A DNA stretch of 64,000 nt from Notamacropus eugenii (taxonomy: Eukaryota; Chordata; Mammalia; Diprotodontia; Macropodidae), in the NCBI RefSeq assembly GCF_028372415.1, contig NC_092872.1:12436979-12500978 (forward strand). Direction: 5' to 3'. Every line of letters begins with the position of its first letter. Position 1 is the first letter of the stretch. The position numbers and the translations under genes were made by a program. This document shows positions 36,201 to 47,494 of this stretch, piece by piece. The notes beneath the pieces are model-generated. The model was given only the letters and a program-made list of their open reading frames with translations, searched no databases and was not told where the DNA came from.

Positions 36201-39200
36201 GAAGATGCCATAATCTTGTGAACCCTGTTTGTGCTTACGAGACTTCTAGCAAATCACTGCCCTTGGCTGAACCTATAAAAATGGGGAGACAGATTAAATA
36301 AGCTCTTAGGTCTTAGTTCTAATACTTATGATCCTGTGACTGAAGATGGGAAACTCTAAATACACTGTCAAAAAAATCTGCATGATTAGTGGGTCTTTCC
36401 CCATCTTATTTGAATTAAATAACATATTAAGAAACTAACTGCCTTTTCTTTCATACAAAAGTAATGCTATATGTCCTCTGGAGCTACAAGAGTTTATGGG
36501 TCCAGGACAATAGCAATTTAGGTTAGCAAGTGAAACAATCTAATAGGAGGTTGTAGTGAGAAATTTAGCCAGTTTTGATCCCTGAAATTTCCAGTTAAGA
36601 ACTGGATGGTAAAAAATCAAACAAATAATTAAGAAATGAAAAACTTCCATACTTAAGAGAATCACTATTTGGCTTAGGAGATGAGAAAGTTGGTCTATGA
36701 AAAGAATATTTACTGTAACTGACGGACAAGGTTCCTGAGAGTAGCGTAGTACCATGGTTATGACATGCTTAATCCATTTTCAAGTTTCTAATGATTCACA
36801 AATACTACACAGAACCTTAAAGGGGGATACTATCTGCAAATCACAACAGAAAAAATACAAGTTCTGAACAACTTAGTCCTCAGCAGAGGCGTCAAACTCA
36901 AGGCCATTGGAGCAAGAGCCAGAATAAAGGGAGCTGGGAAATGTCTAACAAAATCAATAAAAATACAATACAACACAGATAATGTTAAAATGTAGTTCAT
37001 TTCTACTTGAGTTTGACACCACTGTTATGGAAGGATTTTACGGATTGTTCCTAAGACTGTATGTCCCCCAAAGAGAAGCACAAACTACTTGAGAGTTGTC
37101 TACATCAAAGTCTGAGTGGGCAGACATGAGACTGAGATGCAGCTGACACCACATGCCATTAACAACTATAAGAATTCAAGGGAAAACTGATTCTATGAAT
37201 AGGCAAGCAATTCAATAAGGCTACTGTTCTGTTTCTATGAATTGATTGGCTTACCTAATTATATTTGGAGAAGAAACTCAAGTTTAATCATAACATTCAT
37301 GGGCAAGGAACAATGTTAGAAAATCTACTGCTAAAAGGACCCAGATCCTCAATTATTTCACAATACCTGTCTCTCAGTACATGGTTTCGGATCTCTTCTA
37401 CCAGCTGAAATACCCGGGACAGAGGTGAACGGAATACATCTACTGCCAGCAAGTTCTTGTGCCAGGGGGAAATGGTGGATTTCACAAATACCTGTTGGAT
37501 ATAGGCCACTGGAGCTCCCACATACTGTAAAGGAAATGGAGAAGGGAAAAAGAAATTAACTCAGCGTATTAAGGAGCTGCATAGGTCTAAATAAAATCTG
37601 ACAAATTTTACTGAGAGGCTACTCTACAAAAAACACTGTTTTAAGTTCTATGGAATATAGAAGAGACAGTTTTGTTTTGTTATTTAATGCTCCTTTCTTT
37701 TAAGAGCTTCTAAGTTAGCTGAGGGGAAAAGGAAGACATACACGGTGACATCAGATAACAAAACAAGGTGATGTAATTATTAAATACACAAATGAATAGT
37801 CCAGACAATAAGTGCTAAAGGAAATTCAGACACCTCACAGATGATTTAAGTGGAAAGAGCCAAAGGAGGCTTCATCATAGCAATCATCAAACTATTTGGT
37901 AGGGCTAAGAAACAGAAAAATACACGAACACAACCTGTATGTGTTTGTCCTTCGTTGCCAAAGAAGACCATGCCATCAGAGAAATAATGACATGACTTGC
38001 ACTTGACTTTGTTTTGAATGAGTAAGGACCGTGCAGGTCCACCAGCCTCACTTCTCCTCCAGAGCCGTCTGAGTCCAGCGACCAGATATTCATCAGGATG
38101 ACTGGAGATGACCCAGGATGAGGTAATTGGGGTTAAGTGACTTGCCCAAGGTCACACAGCTAGTAAGTGTCAAGTGTCTGAGGTGAGATTTGAACTCAGG
38201 TCCTCCTGCCTCCTGCACTGGTGCTCTATCCACTGTACCACCTAGCTGCCCTATAAACAGAACCTATCAGATACACAAATGCAAAACCAATTAAACTCAG
38301 TATTACCAAGTGTTCTGTAAACCTATAAAAATAAACTAATGCCTTATAGAAAGCTAGAAGACTAGAAGGCCCAATCCCAATCAACACTGATGCTTTAACC
38401 TGTTCCATTCTTTCAACCCAAACTGGTCTGCCTCCTCCTTATGCAGCCTAGTGGCAGTCCACTCCCAGGATTCACCAGATGTGTACCAGACTTTTGGTGA
38501 CTTTAGCCTTACTGCAGCACCTCAGATGATCCACCAGCCTCAGCCTCCCTTGGGAGCCAGGATTATAGGAGTGCGCCACTCCATTTTATAGGGTATTTTA
38601 GTGCTGAACTTTATCAAAGGCTTTTTCAACACCTGGTGACATGCTTTGGGAGGAGAGGGGTGTTTCTGTTTTTAATGACTAATTATGTTTATTATTTTCC
38701 CAATGCTAAACTATATTTATATCTCTGGTTTAAATCCAAATTACTCACACTGAATAATTTTTGGATTTATTACTGTAAGCTTTATGTTAGAATTTTATTT
38801 TAAATTTGTACACCATGAAACTATAGTCCTAAAAGTTACTAAATTGTGCATATCCTTTAACCCAAGTACTAAGTCTATACCCCAAAAGAGATAAAAGTAA
38901 GAGGGGATGGACTTTTATATACAAATACATTTATAGCAGCTTTTTCCAAAGTATCCAAAAGCTAAAAATGAGGGGAATGCCCTGTTACTGAGGAATGGCT
39001 AAACAAATTATGGCCTATGAAACTTATGGAATATCACTGCATATTAAGAAATGAAAAAAATGTTTCAGAGCAAATTGTGAAGATCTCTATAAACTGATGC
39101 AGAGTAAAGTGAGCAGAGTTAGGACTGGTACAATGACAAACCTATAAATAAAAACATCTCTGAAAGACCTTAGAACTCTGATTAATGGCATGATGAACCT

Positions 39201-42200
39201 TGAGTCTAAAGGACTGAAGAAGAAACATGCCACGCGTCCTGCCAGAGAAATGATTACCACATAAGACACACACCTGGGCGTGACCAATGTGGGGATTCAT
39301 TTTTCTGGACGCATACTTGCTATGAGATTTTTCTCTTTTATTGTTCAACTAAGTGGAAAGGAAAGATCACAAATGTTTACAAAACTAAAAATAAAATTTG
39401 TGTGTTACCAAAAAAAATTAGAAGAAAAGCAGATCATATATTTTTCATAGCTATGGGCAGGGGGTGAGTTTTTAATCAAACAATGGATAAAGGTGATTAG
39501 AAAACATAAAAGATAATTTTGATTATGGGGAATTTAAAAGCTTTCATATGAACAAAATCAATGCAACAAGGATAAAAAGTAAAGCAGTAAACTGGGGAAA
39601 AATACTTCTATGAACTATCTCCAATAAGGGGCCAATAGCCAAAATATGTAAACAACACAAATACGTGATTAAAAGCTATTCCCAATTAAGTAAATGATCG
39701 GGGGGGGGGGGGGGGGGGGGGCAGCTAGGTGGTGCGGTGGATAGAGCACCAGTGCAGGAGGCAGGAGGACCTGAGTTCAAATCTCACCTCAGACACTTGA
39801 CACTCACTAGCTGTGTGACCCTGGGCAAGTCACTTAACCCCAACTGCCTCCTCCTGGGTCATCTCCAGTCATCCTGATAAATATCCAGACACTGGATTCA
39901 GATGGCTTTGGAGGACAAGTGAGACTGGTGACCTGCACAGCCCTCCCTCACTCAAAACAAAGTCAAGTGCAAGTCATGTCATTACTTCTCTGATGGCATG
40001 GTCTTCTTCAGCAACGAAGGACAAACACACACAGAGAATACAGACAGTTTTCAAAAGAATTGCAAATTATTAACAACCATATAAAAGAATGTTTCAAATC
40101 ACTCATAACAATAGAAATACAAACTACAACAACCCTAAGGTTATATTCTACTCCCAGAAAACTGGCCAAAATGATAAAAGATTTGAAAAGTCAATACTGG
40201 AAGGGTTGTAGAAAGATGGCCACACTAATGCACTACTGGTAGAACTCTCAACTAGTCCAACCACTCAGGAAATGCATTTGCAATTAAAATTTAGGTAAAA
40301 AGAGTAAAGAAAATACCAATAACCTCTGATCCAGTGATTTCATTGCTAAGTATGTAACCCAAGAAGGTCAAAGATAGAAAGAGCCCAGATAGCATCACTT
40401 TTTTGTGACAGCAAAGAACTGGAAACTAAGATGCCAAATGACTGGATAACAACTATAGACACTGTAGCACAAAAATGTAATGGAATATTATCCTGACAAA
40501 TACAAGCAAGCACAAACAGACTTTAGGCAGTGATACAAAATGAAATAACCAAAACCAGGAAAACAGACAATTCTGTAAATGTCAAGGACAATAATAAAAT
40601 CAAAACTAAATGATATATTTTGTAAAGGTGCTATATATGAAATGTATACTTTTTTAACACATTTAAAATATACCATAAGTCTTTCAATTCTGTTCTGTTC
40701 CCTATTTTCCTTATTTATCTTTGTTGGATCTGCCCAACTATTAGAGAGGCACAATTAGGTCTTCATAATATATGTAAGGGGCAGCTAGGTGGAGCAGCTG
40801 ATACAGGGAATCAGGGAAATAGAGAACTTGGAATCAGGATTCTCATCTCCCCAAGTTCAAATCCTGCCTCAAACATTTACTACATGTGTGACCCTGGGCA
40901 AGTCACTTCACCTTGTTTGCTTCAATTTCCTTATCCATAAAATGATCTGGAGAAGGAAATGACAAACCATTCCAGTATCTTTGCCAAGAAAACCTCACAG
41001 GGAGTAACCGAGAGTCAGACATGGCTGAAAAATGACTTAACAACAACAAAAAGTGAAGCCATGACATACTAAGTAATTTGCCTCAAGTCCTGTACTAGGT
41101 TATCATAAAAGTGAAACTAAAACCAAGGTCTGCTAATGAATTAACTTTATACCAAAATGCCTCCCATAATTATATAAAGCAGTATAAAATGAATATGTGT
41201 ATACTAAACATTAATTTTTTCTTAACTAAGGGCCCCAGAGTATTATAAAGTACAGAATTTAGAAAAATCTTGACAGTCTAGAACATTAAGCTGACTATTA
41301 AGATAAAATCAATAGGGGTAAAGGTAAAGGCTTATATTTGGATACCACAAGAATTCATTAACACAGATAAGATGGAGAAAGATGCACTTGTTAGGCAGAA
41401 GTTAATCTGAAGAATATTGGAGGGGTTTAGTGGACATAAGATCAATGTATGTCACTAACGTCACGTGACTGTCAAAAAATTAATGTCATTTTGGTTTACA
41501 ATGACAAGCAGATCTTCCAGGAATGGGGTCATTTTTCCACTTTGCCATCAAAAGAACTTATCTCAAGTATCTCAATTCTGGACACCAAAGTTTAAGAATG
41601 ACATTGATAAGCCAGAGAACGTCCAGAGAAAAACAACCAGATGGTGTCTTGGTCATACAAGAAGTACTTAAAAGAAGTAAGTATGTCTGACCTGGAGAAG
41701 GAAAGAATCAGGGGAGACATGACAGCTTTCGTCAGGTATCTTAAGGGCTATCATGGAGAAAAGACATTAGATTTATTCTGTCTGGTACCAGAAAGCAACT
41801 GGTAGAAATTACCAAGAGGGCAATTTCGGTTTGACATCGGGAAATACTTCCTAACACACAGCTATCCCAAAGGAGAATCAGCTACTCAAGAATGGGTGAG
41901 TTCTCCCTTCCAGGACAGGCAGGTAGAATGCCATTTGTCCTCTACATGATAGGAAAGAGTCCTGGATTACATTAACCACCGCCTGTCATGAGGCATATGC
42001 CGTCAGAGTCGGGTTCAAGTTTCATCTCTAACACATAATGGCTGTGTGACTTTAGGGCAAGTGATTTAATCTCTTAATACTTCAAGCAACTCTCAGAGAA
42101 TAAAATTACAGGCAGATCAACACCTGCAAATTGCCTATGCCAATGAAATTACAGACAAGCCAAAAAGAAAGAAATAATACAAAATATATATATTCAACTT

Positions 42201-42631
42201 GACAATTATAAATTTGACATCAAATTAACGTTAACTTTATTAAACATACAATTGACAATTTTGCTTGCTTTCTCAGAATTTAGAAGGGCTTTTGGAAAAC
42301 GATTCAGATGGCCAATTTTTTTTTAAACAAAAAGTACCCAAGAAGTTTGAAATAAACCATTTTCTCTCAACAAATTTTCCTATAGCATACAGAGAAATTC
42401 TAATTAATTCATTTCAAAACAGTCATTTTTATATTTTGGGGCATCACTGAAGATTTTAGTAGCAAAGATCAAATATGAGATAGCCACTTTCCCCCACCTA
42501 CCCAATCTGGCTGTTCACCATGATCCCTTCGTTCATGATCTGGGTCTGACGGAGGTGGTGAGTAATCCTTCACAGGGGTAGTGTATTCCACAGGTCCTGT
42601 TCCAGGCAAGGGAAGCTTCAATAGTGGATAG
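24011..42631 (-). CDS. SCAP: SCAP (SREBP cleavage-activating protein), coding exons 3-23; start-codon exon beyond the right edge
   Basis: Polytopic ER sterol sensor that binds SREBP and INSIG and escorts SREBP to the Golgi when sterol is low. Exons in transcript order (- strand): 42631-42502, 37524-37367, 35411-35191, 35077-34972, 34458-34286, 33706-33580, 31252-31140, 30514-30420, 29963-29865, 29609-29391, 28962-28559, 28215-28024, 27599-27398, 27208-27093, 26948-26432, 26073-25988, 25720-25638, 25437-25271, 24987-24907, 24625-24419, 24256-24011. They total 3,742 bases, keep phase at every junction and end VPSVLEKLD plus stop (24013-24011). The first exon here completes a Cys codon and starts [15 protein letters not shown], about residue 42 of the family, so the N terminus and TM1 are missing; expected total is near 1,287 residues against 1,279 in human. 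All introns are GT-AG. Ends were placed by eye. Confidence 0.97.
25043..25112. repeat. SCAP: Complex (TG)n/(TGTCTG)n repeat in a SCAP intron
   Basis: On the SCAP coding strand this is a (CA)n tract with CAGACA interruptions. It starts about 55 bases upstream of the acceptor of exon 24987-24907. Confidence 0.95.
27398..28962 (-). other. SCAP: SCAP luminal loop 7 and last TM segment exons
   Basis: Exons 28962-28559, 28215-28024 and 27599-27398. They encode TM7 ([14 protein letters not shown]), a long luminal loop with two sequons, ENQT and YNIT (human N590 and N641), then a final membrane span ([20 protein letters not shown]) followed by a basic, cytosolic stretch (HGRRKRGD). The middle of the loop is divergent between species. 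Confidence 0.92.
27758..27908. mobile_element. Non-autonomous hAT-type MITE with long inverted repeats
   Basis: The left end CAGAGGTGGGGAACCTGCAG is mirrored at the right end by CTGCAGGTTCCTCACCCCTG, and the interior arms also pair (CTCGAGGCC against GGGGCTCGAG). The 151-bp unit fits Charlie-type MITEs. The flanking 8-bp duplication is not clear (CCCAAGGC and CTAGACAA). Confidence 0.8.
29391..29609 (-). other. SCAP: SCAP exon carrying LADL of the COPII-binding MELADL motif
   Basis: The exon starts [11 protein letters not shown]; the preceding exon ends RRME, so the hexapeptide MELADL that binds COPII Sec23/24 is formed across the intron 29610-29864. The rest encodes cytosolic loop 6, including [17 protein letters not shown] and [17 protein letters not shown]. 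It ends in ATG just before the donor at 29390. Confidence 0.92.
30085..30160 (-). mobile_element. CORE-SINE tail, antisense
   Basis: AAACGTTTATTAAGTGCCG, TATGTGCCAGATACTCTGC and GGGGATACAGAAAGAG, in a SCAP intron. Confidence 0.55.
30690..30815 (-). mobile_element. MIR-like SINE, antisense
   Basis: GGTTCTCACAACAATCCGG and CAGCTGAGGAAACTGAGGCT, in the intron upstream of exon 30514-30420. Confidence 0.6.
31253..33579 (-). other. SCAP: SCAP intron of 2.3 kb
   Basis: AT-rich intron between the exons at 33706-33580 and 31252-31140. I recognise only a worn + strand SINE (32470-32600) and an antisense MIR-like stretch (32700-32890). The rest shows no named repeat or RNA. Confidence 0.5.
36884..37024. 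mobile_element. hAT-type MITE, short copy
   Basis: The ends CAGAGGCGTCAAACTCAAG and GAGTTTGACACCACTG are near-perfect inverted repeats. The interior is related to the longer copy at 46143-46351 (AATACAATACAACACAGATAA) but much is deleted. Confidence 0.75.
37935..38251 (-). mobile_element. tRNA-derived marsupial SINE with RTE-like tail, antisense
   Basis: A full-length copy of about 317 bp. The head reads CCACCTAGCTGCCC at the right end, the B box TTTGAACTCAGGTCCTCC is near the head, and the RTE-like tail (GTCCTTCGTTGCCAAAGAAG) is at the left. It is an inverted partner of the copy at 39718-40034. Confidence 0.9.
38345..38583 (-). pseudogene. RN7SL pseudogene: 7SL (SRP) RNA pseudogene, antisense
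   Basis: On the - strand the right end gives the 7SL 5' domain (GGAGTGCGCC-like end missing about 10 bases, then CCTATAATCCTGGCTCCC, then GAGGCTGAGGCTGGTGGATC). Further left, CTGGGAGTGGACTGCCACTA, GCTGCATAAGGAGGAGGC and GGAACAGGTTAAAGC match the S-domain in order. Order and spacing follow 7SL nearly end to end, so this is a retrocopy of the RNA and not an Alu-type dimer. Divergence is high and the left border is approximate; it is not expected to be functional. Confidence 0.8.
38584..38780 (-). mobile_element. L1 ORF2 fragment, antisense
   Basis: TTTATCAAAGGCTTTTTCAA and CTCTGGTTTAAATCC are characteristic of L1 ORF2 read in reverse. Confidence 0.55.
38820..39410 (+). mobile_element. L1 3' end, sense
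   Basis: AATACATTTATAGCAGCTTT, ACTGAGGAATGGCTAAACAA and CTGATGCAGAGTAAAGTGAG are the conserved end of marsupial L1, also seen at 63190-63380. Confidence 0.75.
39700..39721. repeat. 22-base G homopolymer at a SINE head
   Basis: Twenty-two consecutive G residues run into the GGGGCAGCTAGG head of the SINE. Assemblers often misjudge such runs, so the length is approximate. Confidence 0.9.
39718..40034 (+). mobile_element. tRNA-derived marsupial SINE with RTE-like tail, sense
   Basis: GGGGCAGCTAGGTGGTGCGG head, GAGTTCAAATCTCACCTC (B box), CTGGGCAAGTCACTTAACC, then the RTE-like tail GGCATGGTCTTCTTCAGC ending in a short CA run. Confidence 0.92.
40780..41055 (+). mobile_element. tRNA-derived marsupial SINE, second tail type
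   Basis: Head GGGGCAGCTAGGTGGAGCAG; the 3' half ends CATTCCAGTATCTTTGCCAA, GAGTCAGACATGGCTGAAA, AACAACAACA. This tail type is shared with 61059-61310. Confidence 0.9.
41480..41940 (+). mobile_element. CR1/L3-type LINE 3' fragment
   Basis: TCTCAATTCTGGACACCAAAG, GAAAAACAACCAGATGGTG, GACCTGGAGAAGGAAAGAA and GGGAAATACTTCCTAACAC are typical of CR1-clade 3' ends in amniotes. The family name is tentative. Confidence 0.5.
41945..42110 (+). mobile_element. tRNA-type SINE, diverged
   Basis: CAGAGTCGGGTTCAAGTTTC (B box) followed by ATGGCTGTGTGACTTTAGGG and GATTTAATCTCTTAATAC. Confidence 0.5.
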
Positions 42632-43684
42632 CTGGAGTATACAAACAGGCAAAAAAGTTAGGCGTTTTAGAAAATGGGTCTTTTCTCAGGCTGTTTTAGT
42701 TTCAACTAAATTCCTCTCCAGCACAGCTGAAAGAAAAGCTTCAACAGTATTAAAATCACGGAATTTACGAGTTGAAAGAGATCTTAAAAATAATCTAAAT
42801 CTAACTTCATTTTAGAGCAAAATGAAGTTCAATGCATGTAACCACATGCAAATCCAGGACTAGAATCCAGCTCTAGGTTCTCTTTTCCCTACAGAGGACT
42901 GCAACTGTGGGCTGCAATAAAGTCAGTCCACACCCTCAACCACTACTAGAAAGGCCAAGAGGGCGCACTACGGGTTTCCAGTGGAAGCTGTCCTTGAACT
43001 CTACGGGGAGTCAAAGAAATGAAGAGGGTTGGGGGATAGGGGTTCCAAAATGCCTCTGTCTTTACAGGGCCTAATGTATAAGGACAGCTCTTCCTATTTA
43101 ACTAAGATAATTTTATGTTCATCTCAAGAAATTTTCTTAACCAGTTTTTGTTTAAATAAAAAAGTGGTTACTTGGAGCCTACTTCAAAAATTGCAATATC
43201 AAGCGTTCCGTGTGCTTAGCTACACAATAGTGGAATGGTCAAGGTTTCTATCCTAAAAAGAGGCAGACAGAAATAGCATAGACCCTGACATCAATCAAGA
43301 CTGGCCAAAAACCACTGACAATGCACTTTTAATTCAAGATGAAACAACAGATTTAAATAACGAGATAATAGATTTAATACTGAATAATAAGATGAGACAA
43401 TAGATTTAAAGTTGAAAGAAACTTCAGATATCATTTAATACAACTTTCCCATTTTACAAATTAGAAAGCTGACATATGACATATCAAGATTTCATTGAAA
43501 ATATAAATTTCATTCTCCAAGGCTTGTGCTGCTCCACAACAAGGATATTGGAAGTTTCAGCAAAGGTATATTTCTAAGAATATAAAAAGAACTGGAGGTA
43601 AATGAACCAATCTAAAGGTAACTATTCTAGATACCGTAAGGGTTTCCCCTATTACTTACACAGAGTTCTATTAGATCACCTTTT

Positions 43685-44930
43685 AAAAAAAAAAAATCAC
43701 ATTTTTTCCAACTGGCAAAAAATCTGCCTTCTCTCCCTTCCATCATCCCATCTACCCACTCCCAATGGAGAATGAAAGAAAAACAAAACTTTTGTTACAA
43801 CACAGTCTACCAAACCAAATTTCTGCATGGGTCCAGTTCTGTCCCTGCCTCCCATCTCTGGCCACCTATCAAGATATGTGTGTATACCTTCTTCCTTCCT
43901 TTAAGCAGATGACAGCGAGGTTAAAGAGCGAGCCACTCACCACCTCAATCTCTTCCCTCTTAGTGTTGATGTTTATTTGCACGCCGATTATGGGAGAGAA
44001 TGTTCCCCATACTTCCTCTCCCTGACCCCCTTCTCTTTCCATTCTTTTTAAGACCATCATATTTCATCATCATTAGTTCTCTCTAGAATCGTGGCTGGTC
44101 ATGACACAAATCAGAGTTTTTATGTCTTTTACAATGACATGTCTTTACCTCACTGTTGTCATGGTATAAACTGTTCTGGTTTAGCTCATTTCACTTTGCT
44201 TCAGTTCCCAGGTTTCTCTGAAACCATCCTCTCCATCCTTCTTATACCACAGTACGTTACATTTACGTGAATATTTTGTGATAATTTCCGCAACGGTTCC
44301 GCTTCCTTAGTGTATCCCTCTCTCTGCAGGACATAACAGATTCACTCCCAGGAGTTATCTAATCAGACTCACTCTGTGCCTCCTGAGGAGTTCTGAGGGG
44401 ATGCATCATTTCCCCTATTAGCATATAAAGATTATTCTTGTTTATTAGTTCCTGGTGATTGTTCACTCATGTTTACCTTCTTCTGTTTCTCTTGATTTAA
44501 ATCTTCAAAGTTTCTACCTAGCCTCCAATCTGTTCATTAAGAGTGCTGTCAATCCTCTATTTCACTGAAGTCTAAAGTCCATTCCCCCTGCTCCCATAAA
44601 ATTACACTCAATTTTGCTAATTAATTTATTTTTGGCTGTAAGCCTATGCCTTTGCCTTCTGGTATATCATATTCCTTGCTCTCTACTTTTCACGGTAGTG
44701 GCTGCTTAATCATATGTGTTTCTGAGTGTGGTTCCTTGATACCTGAATTCTTTCCTTCTGGCTTCTGGCAGTATTTTCTTTGACCTGGAAGCTCTGGATT
44801 TTGTCTATGATGAATTAGGAGTGTGCATTTTAAAGTTTCTGTCAGGACATGACAAGCAGATTCTTTCTATTTCTACTTTACCTACTTGTTCTAAGAGAAA
44901 GGAAGGAATAGGGAAAGGGAGGCAGCAAGA
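43685..44930 (-). mobile_element. LINE-derived block, antisense (probably L1)
   Basis: T-rich text with phrases I associate with antisense marsupial L1 (TCTCTGAAACCATCCTCTCC, TTCTGAGGGGATGCATCATT, TACACTCAATTTTGCT, TGGTATATCATATTCCTTGC). No intact frame. The assignment to L1 is by familiarity and not proven. Confidence 0.45.
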
Positions 44931-46142
44931 AATGTAGGTGATTTTTTTTTTGTAAAGTCAATAAATATTTTTTAAAAGGGCTTTGCATGTAAAAGGTGCT
45001 GATGCAAGGATGCAGCTAAATGGTAACAAGCAATGCTGGAGATGCACCCTGAGAGCCAGAATTATCCTTGGTAAGAAATTTATTAAGTAAATATTTGGGC
45101 AAGGAACACACAGACTCTCTACTTCCAATACCCATGTACACTGTCAATTTTAGTATAGCCCAAAATGGCTGAGAAGTAGTCAAACCCACAAACTGGTACA
45201 TCACAGTTTTGAGCCAGGGCATCTTTCAAGAAGAATCTTCTAAGTGGTCAGTCTGAGAGATGATGCACAAAAGCACAATGTTCTAATTGAATTACTTTTA
45301 AAAGCTAGGACCTTTTCTTAGAGCTTTGTACAACTGTACTTAACTTGATCTTATAAATGAATTTCCCCAAAATTCTTCTCTAATGCCTTCTACTGGTGTC
45401 GAGATGACACTGGGCTATCAAAGGCCATTCTAATGAAACACAACAAAAGTAAGTACTAAATGCTGTATAGGCACCAGGCACTGTACCAGAATCTGTATAT
45501 ACAAAGCAAAACACAGCCCTTGCCCGACAGGAGCTGATATTCCACTGCAGGGAAGCAACGTATACAATGAAAATTAAGTACAAAGTAGATACAAGCATCT
45601 AGGAAGAGAGCACTAGGAACTCAGAGAATATAAACTCCAGAAAATTATAAACTAGTGGAAAAATCTGTAAGTATGGACATGATAACAGAACGCATTGTCT
45701 GTCATCTGACGAGCAAGTCAGCAGCTACCTTCCCAATCACGTAGAAATGAGAAGTTGTCCTCACTGTTCCTCTGTATGAATGTTCTTCTCCCATTAAAAA
45801 TGTCGGCTCCTTGAAGTCAGGGGCTGACTTCTTTGCCTGTATTTGTATCCACAGTATCTAGTATGTATTAAGTGCTTAGGAAATGTTTTCTCTAAGTTCA
45901 GAAAAATTCATCAAAAGGTTGGCATGAGGGCAATACATATATTCAGTCTCAACAATTCAAAAAGACCATCGACCAAAGGAGCAGGAAAATCAAAGTCTGA
46001 GTCTGAGCCAAAGGGGCTGATATGTGTCTGAAGGCCTAAGCCCAGCCACATCCCAGATCCCTGCAGTAAAATCACCATCTTCAGAACTGTGCACATGACG
46101 TTTTCTTACAAACAGAACTATATTCTATTTATTACTTTAAGG

Positions 46143-46351
46143 CAGTGGTGTCAAACACAAACAGAAAGAGGGACCACTAAACAATACATATGAATACCTG
46201 TAGGCCACAAACTGCCTCAGAAAACCATACATTAACATTCTCTACGTTCTATTGTATTTTTATTTCTTTTGCTAAATATTTTACAATTATATTTTAATCT
46301 AATTCAGGCAGCACTTAAAAGTGTTGCCCAGCAGCATATCTGGCAACCCTG
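46143..46351. mobile_element. hAT-type MITE, longer copy
   Basis: Begins CAGTGGTGTCAAACACAA and carries the family interior (AGAAAACCATACATTAAC, TATTGTATTTTTATTTC, TTCAGGCAGCACTTAAAAG). The right terminal repeat is badly worn. Confidence 0.7.
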
Positions 46352-47494
46352 CTATAAGGTACCCTTAAGTTATCCTCAGACTCAATATATAGAAACTGAG
46401 ACCCAAGGGGAAAATGTAGTTATAAAATGATAAATGGGTAGGTTGAGGGCAGTATCAAAGACTATCAGCTCTCTATTGTTATTACAAAAATTCCTACTGT
46501 GTTACCAAGTTTATAAATTTATTATAGAATCACAGAATGTGAGAACTGGAATGGGAAGGAGAGGAAACCTAGCCCAACCTTCATTCTACAGGTATGAAAA
46601 GACAAAGGCTCAAAGGAGTCAAGCTGACTTGCTCATGGTCATAGAGCCAGAGAGTTTCTGAACATACAAAAAATTGATAATTTATAATCCTGTTCTGCTG
46701 CCTGATCAAGAAGAACAGACTAAAACAGATGAAAATAAGCTGCTGCTATCCTTTCATTGCTATGTCTACGCCTTAAGGAACAAGGAGCACTCTTTCCTGT
46801 CACTTAGGACATGAAAAAAATTCCACGACAGAAGTTGAGGACAGGGTAGCAAATATAAGGAGAAAAACACATCAGAAAATCTTACATCCCTTTAAACCAT
46901 TCATGACCCAACTAAAGAAAATCCGGCTTAGTTGCCAATCTGCCTTTCTCATTTCAGAACATCCAAGGCCTTTGTAATTTTCCTGTTCTTCATACTCCAG
47001 GCCAATCTGACTACACAAACAGAGTGAACGGAACAGCAGGGCCCCACAAACCAAACGTGTATTTCAGTACAGCCCTCACAGTTATCATTAAACCAGGGAA
47101 ACCACAAGTTCAGTTTTAAACCTATAAAGAGAAAACTCCTGAGGGCAATAGGCAATGATACTCTAATTACTGGAATAAAATGCACAGTTCAAATATTATT
47201 CAATTCATGTCTGTAGGGTTCATAGAAGTGATACCTTATACTCAGATATAAAGGCTATAAAACATATAGACAAGCTTTGCCTTCACAGAATCCAGTCTAG
47301 ACACTGATAAATGTAGAAAAAAGATAAAGGATAAAGTTAAATAGTAAAACTCATGTATAGATAATGAATAAGGGAAAAGCCAATGCCTATTGTGACCTCA
47401 CTTTTATCTCTTTTCTACCCTTCGTACTCAGAGATGACACTTCTGTGTCACATGCTAGATATTATCAAATCTTATCAGTTTTCTGTCAGCTAGC

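Larger units (their letters stand above)
39430..40680 (+). mobile_element. L1 3' region, sense, split by a SINE
   Basis: L1 text runs to TAAGTAAATGATC (39699), is interrupted by the G-run and SINE (39700-40034), and resumes at ATACAGACAGTTTTC (40039). It then continues through AAAACTGGCCAAAATGATAAA to the 3' UTR. Frames are broken. Confidence 0.75.
34972..42631 (-). other. SCAP: SCAP luminal loop 1 exons
   Basis: Exons 42631-42502, 37524-37367, 35411-35191 and 35077-34972 encode most of the large luminal loop after TM1. Readable landmarks are [66 protein letters not shown] and [20 protein letters not shown]. In the family this loop contacts loop 7 and, in biochemical work, binds cholesterol. 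Spacing between exons is large because the introns carry L1, SINE and hAT copies. Confidence 0.92.

Noticed and set aside
39718..40034. tRNA gene suggested by the A/B-box-like head of the SINE
   Set aside because: The tRNA-like part is the SINE head. It is present in several copies here with SINE tails and lacks an intact cloverleaf, so no tRNA gene is called.
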